From: Hadesarchaea archaeon
Lineage (GTDB): Archaea; Hadarchaeota; Hadarchaeia; Hadarchaeales; Hadarchaeaceae
Reading direction: 5' to 3'
Length of the DNA: 5,731 bases
Assembly: GCA_023129675.1 (NCBI GenBank)
Contig: JAGMBM010000109.1
Span: 1 to 5,731 of the forward strand
A program made the translations under genes and the position numbers. Shown piece by piece: positions 5,511-5,731 of this stretch (its first letter is position 1; each line of letters opens with the position of its first letter). Under the pieces are notes generated by a model. That model worked only from the letters and a program-made list of their open reading frames with translations. It was not told the DNA's origin and ran no database searches.

Positions 5511-5731
5511 TCACACCTTCTCCAGGGCTTTCACAATCCCAAAAATGATGGCCTCAGGCTTCGGCGGGCAGCCCGGAACATAGGCGTCAACAGGTATGAA
5601 CTTGTCTAGGGGGCCGAGCACGTTATAGCAGTCGTGAAAAACGCAGCCCGAGGCTGGGCAGGAGCCGACCGCAACAACAAGCTTCGGCTCTGGCATCTGC
5701 TCGTAAATCCTGATGAGTCTGTCCTTTGTCT
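5511..5731 (-). CDS. [NiFe]-hydrogenase group 4 small subunit (EchC/MbhJ/CooL/NuoB family), partial
   Basis: This subunit holds the [4Fe-4S] cluster closest to the Ni-Fe site and passes electrons on to the ferredoxin-like subunit. Only the last 72 full codons are present; the N-terminus, with the first CxxC of the cluster, is off the right edge, so an internal ATG at 5696 is not the start. Visible family features are LVVAVGSCPASG, FHDCYNVLGPLDKFIPVDAYVPGCPPKPEAII, and a short helical end. The cysteines of GSC and GCPP are the expected proximal-cluster ligands. The usual SGG after the first is SGC here, adding a cysteine, while HDCYNV is, from memory, common in EchC-like proteins. The gene ends just before the NuoC-like gene, 2 bases from its ATG. 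Confidence 0.94.
   Translation of the reverse strand, partial: TKDRLIRIYEQMPEPKLVVAVGSCPASGCVFHDCYNVLGPLDKFIPVDAYVPGCPPKPEAIIFGIVKALEKV
5514..5519 (-). promoter_or_regulatory. Ribosome binding site of the NuoC-like subunit
   Basis: AAGGTG on the minus strand, 5 bases before the ATG at 5508 and inside the last codons of the small subunit. It supports the ATG over the in-frame GTG at 5514. Confidence 0.5.

Noticed and set aside
2653..5731. Part of complex I or F420H2 dehydrogenase (NuoB-C-D-H-I order)
   Set aside because: The order would fit, but the large subunit retains both nickel-binding CxxC pairs and a cleavable tail, and maturation genes flank it; NuoD and FpoD lack the cysteines.
1..5731. 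Defence system, CRISPR array, mobile element or RNA gene
   Set aside because: No spaced direct repeats, transposase, integrase or tRNA-like structure was seen; nearly all the sequence is accounted for by hydrogenase-related genes.

Overview
The window is a [NiFe]-hydrogenase locus, most likely from an anaerobic archaeon. Every gene that can be supported either builds a membrane-bound, energy-converting (group 4, Ech/Mbh/CooH-like) hydrogenase, matures its metal centre, or (one gene) is an uncharacterised neighbour. The archaeal call is an inference. It rests on the J-K-L-M-N subunit order known from archaeal Mbh-type clusters, very compact gene overlaps, GGTG-type ribosome binding sites and an apparently leaderless gene. 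Bacteria also carry Ech-type enzymes, so the call is not proven.

Left block, minus strand (1-1373): hypC, hypA and hypE follow each other in that transcription order. hypE runs off the left edge. HypC and HypE belong to the machinery that makes the Fe(CN)2CO part of the active site, and HypA helps deliver nickel. hypB, hypD and hypF are not in view. hypE has no ordinary start codon in front of its conserved N-terminal HGAGG motif.

Middle block, plus strand (1447-2626): a PHP-family metal-dependent phosphoesterase of unknown substrate is followed, 4 bases after its stop, by a HycI-type hydrogenase maturation protease. These two diverge from the hyp genes across a short intergenic region and converge with the structural operon.

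Right block, minus strand (2653-5731): in transcription order these are the small subunit (partial, runs off the right edge), a NuoC-like 30-kDa subunit, the nickel-bearing large subunit, a NuoH-like membrane subunit and a two-[4Fe-4S] ferredoxin subunit. They overlap by 1-4 bases, so translation is probably coupled. Both nickel-binding CxxC pairs are present in the large subunit, which separates it from complex I or F420H2 dehydrogenase. A 24-residue tail follows the second pair, and this is the expected substrate of the HycI-type protease.

Together the genes describe one enzyme: electrons pass between ferredoxin and the Ni-Fe site through the small subunit and the ferredoxin-like subunit, coupled to ion movement through the NuoH-like subunit. 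Antiporter-like subunits (MbhA-H or EchA type) would be expected to the right of the window. No RNA genes, insertion sequences, CRISPR arrays or large repeats are visible. The points most worth checking are the missing hypE start and the PHP enzyme inside the maturation block.
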